From Nitrososphaerales archaeon TH5894 (GTDB lineage Archaea; Thermoproteota; Nitrososphaeria; Nitrososphaerales; Nitrososphaeraceae), in contig JAATVK010000055.1 of assembly GCA_014523485.1 (NCBI GenBank), positions 1 to 16,705 on the forward strand: 16,705 nucleotides of DNA, written 5' to 3'. This document shows positions 15,131-16,705 of the stretch, one piece after another (positions within the stretch are counted from its first letter, which is position 1; each line of letters opens with the position of its first letter). The notes beneath the pieces were generated by a model. It was not told where the DNA came from and made no database searches. It worked only from the letters and a program-made list of their open reading frames with translations. The translations under genes were made by a program, and so were the position numbers.

Positions 15131-15760
15131 ATGTGGCAAAACAACAAGTACACATTTTCAATAATAATTATAGTAACTGCGACAATTTTTGTATCAGCAC
15201 TCGCACTTTATCAAAATGCTTATGCTCATCAAAGACAATTATTTACAATAGGCAATGATGACTATCTATTTGTTGTAGGTTCTTTGAACGAGCCTATTTT
15301 CGTAGATGATAAAACTGGAGTAGATATGGCTGCGTACTTGCCAGATCCAAATGATCCAGTTAATTCTAAAGCAAATGGAACAAAACCCATAGTAGGATTA
15401 GAAAATATGTTAAAAGTAGAGCTAGCAGCAGGAGATAAGAAAAAAGTACTTAATTTCGAACCAGCTTATCAAAATCCTGGTCATTATGAAGCTCCTTTCT
15501 TTCCAACCATAGAAACAACATATAACTACACATTATTTGGCAACATTAATGGCACAGAATTTAGAGCTACTTGGACTTGTAGTCCTGCAGAAAGCGAACC
15601 AATGTCTGATAATTCGACTAAACAAATTTCTGATGGAGTTATGAGAAAAGCTCTTTTAGGAAGCTTTGGTTGCCCACAACCACGAACAGATTTAGGGTTT
15701 CCTGAACCATATTTAGCAAATAATGAAATTTCAAAGAAATTAACTGAACTAGAGAATTGA
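15131..15760 (+). CDS. Secreted Ig-like protein with mature N-terminal His, possible copper protein
   Basis: A 209-residue protein. Residues 1-32 form a Sec signal peptide: positively charged start, hydrophobic FSIIIIVTATIFVSALAL, then QNAYA before the expected cut, leaving H33 as the first mature residue. The mature part is beta-rich, with LFTIGNDDYLFVVGSLNEP, a NPGHYEAPFFPTIE segment (H118) and YNYTLFGNINGTEF, resembling Ig-like copper-handling domains such as CopC. Two Cys (C150 in WTCSP and C181 in FGCPQP) may form a disulfide or bind metal. CopC and related proteins bind Cu(II) through a mature N-terminal His, so H33 suggests a copper role; this is an inference from one residue and the neighbour. 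A CopD-like gene follows 264 bases downstream on the same strand. Ammonia-oxidising archaea depend heavily on copper enzymes. The exact family name is not recognised. Confidence 0.75.
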   Translation: MWQNNKYTFSIIIIVTATIFVSALALYQNAYAHQRQLFTIGNDDYLFVVGSLNEPIFVDDKTGVDMAAYLPDPNDPVNSKANGTKPIVGLENMLKVELAAGDKKKVLNFEPAYQNPGHYEAPFFPTIETTYNYTLFGNINGTEFRATWTCSPAESEPMSDNSTKQISDGVMRKALLGSFGCPQPRTDLGFPEPYLANNEISKKLTELEN

Positions 15761-16024
15761 TGAATTCACTAAATAAAATTATTTAGAAATATATAGAAAA
15801 TGCTATACAATCACAACATCCAATTTTGTACAAAGAGAATAAATAAACAAATCCAAATTCTCTAACCCCTATTTAATATTTCCTTAAATTATTATTTTAA
15901 TGACAATATCTGATAATAGAGTTATAATTAAAAAAATTAATAAGGTAATATTAAAAGGATTTAAGTTGAATAATAATGATGACACTTCAGACAAATAAAT
16001 CAAATTATTAAAGAAGTAAGCAAG

Positions 16025-16705
16025 TTGAAAAGATTATCATACTTTTTCTATATCTTGACTATATCAATTATATTTTTATCTTTGATATCCTCATTTAATA
16101 TTGTCGAAACATCCTATAGTCAAATTACTACTATTGGACCAGAGTCGGAAACTGCTGCTGCAATTACCTCTTATACAGATGCAATTATCAAAGGCCCATT
16201 ATTAATTGCTCAAGCTTTAATTGTTGGAATAACTGTTATACATTCATTTGTATTAATTCCAGTCATAAAAAAAGACTCTGTATTTTTTAATAATAATAAT
16301 AGTTTCGTTTGGCCTTTCTTAGTGAACAATAAACAATTTATAATTACAATTATTGTATGTGGAGCTATTATCTTTAATATGGCATTAATTTTGCTTGTAT
16401 ATCAGGCTTTCTTATTATCTTCAGAACTAGCACTTGATTTGAGTGCAACTTTTTTAATATTACTTTCAACTAGTGCTGGTAACATATTTATAATTAAATT
16501 AGTAACATCCACAATTATTATTATATTATCTATAGTATATTATTATATAGCTAAAAAAACACAGAGATGGAATTATAAAGAGCAACAAAATGTAAAATAT
16601 CCAAAAATAAAAACCAATAAGCTTTCCTTAACTTTTTGTATATTAATATTGATTTTAGGTTCGATCAATATTTTCTCTAACAGCATTCAAAGTCATAATG
16701 CTGCA
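16025..16705 (+). CDS. CopD-like multi-pass membrane protein (3' end cut by window)
   Basis: The frame opens at a TTG (16025) and runs off the window after 227 codons with no stop. No in-frame ATG exists back to the stop at 15980, so TTG is preferred; it gives MKRLSYFFYILTISIIFLSL, a leader or first membrane helix. Further hydrophobic segments lie at about 58-82, 104-130, 138-150 and 155-175, then a cytoplasmic-type basic loop KKTQRWNYKEQQNVKYPKIK, then another helix and SNSIQSHNAA at the edge. The helix pattern, the SAGNIFIIKLVTS segment and the SHNAA motif recall the CopD family of copper-import membrane proteins, whose SGHAA-like His helps bind metal. A loop with four Asn (about 90-93) is another AAT-run insert. 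Pairing with the preceding secreted His-first protein supports a copper link, but the family call rests on pattern only. Confidence 0.6.
   Translation, partial: MKRLSYFFYILTISIIFLSLISSFNIVETSYSQITTIGPESETAAAITSYTDAIIKGPLLIAQALIVGITVIHSFVLIPVIKKDSVFFNNNNSFVWPFLVNNKQFIITIIVCGAIIFNMALILLVYQAFLLSSELALDLSATFLILLSTSAGNIFIIKLVTSTIIIILSIVYYYIAKKTQRWNYKEQQNVKYPKIKTNKLSLTFCILILILGSINIFSNSIQSHNAA

Noticed and set aside
15900..15998. 32-residue ATG frame between the secreted protein and the CopD-like gene
   Set aside because: It is short and Lys/Asn/Ile-rich like spacer noise, with no motif. It cannot be told from chance without comparison to relatives.

Overview
The window comes from a very AT-rich, sparsely coded archaeal genome. 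The most likely source is an ammonia-oxidising thaumarchaeote of the Nitrososphaerales (Nitrosocosmicus-like), although no marker gene proves this. The pointers are leaderless-style TATA promoters, several TTG and GTG starts, a family X DNA polymerase with a PHP domain, stand-alone UspA proteins, a single-domain response regulator, a secreted copper-protein candidate next to a CopD-like membrane protein, and long gene-poor spacers. No rRNA, tRNA, CRISPR array, insertion sequence or phage gene was recognised.

Layout. Positions 1-2300 hold a small acidic/basic helical protein (970-1215, +), an M23-type metallopeptidase (1422-1904, -) and a 67-residue hypothetical (2058-2261, -). A 1.2-kb spacer follows, with one strong hairpin and a possible decayed gene. 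On the minus strand an SDR oxidoreductase (3947-4786) lies upstream of a single-domain response regulator (3459-3872). On the plus strand there is an HEXXH zinc-protease-like gene interrupted by an apparent single-base frameshift (5077-5611), then a rhodanese-metallo-beta-lactamase fusion (5793-7046) of the persulfide dioxygenase type. A 14-bp perfect palindrome sits in its upstream region.

Positions 7400-8800 are the most unusual stretch. The remains of a collagen-like (Gly-X-Y) surface protein gene lie on the minus strand and are damaged by a 2-nt frameshift, two glycine losses and a missing 5' end. Around it is a cluster of related hairpin elements with arms of the type TTGTCATAGYCTGAA. 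At least three of them are followed, 65-90 bp later, by a second conserved block (AAATTCTCATTCT). This two-part repeat fits no standard feature class I know.

Positions 9000-11500 hold a tiny one-helix membrane protein candidate, a coiled-coil hypothetical, an intact UspA protein, and a convergent, clearly decayed second UspA copy. The PolX gene (12263-14065) encodes a complete 600-residue repair polymerase. Two small hypotheticals follow. The window ends with a secreted protein whose predicted mature N-terminus is histidine, followed by the start of a CopD-like multi-pass membrane protein that runs off the end.

The genes suggest stress and repair housekeeping (UspA, PolX, persulfide removal, redox enzyme) and envelope or copper functions, within a region where gene duplicates and surface genes are decaying.
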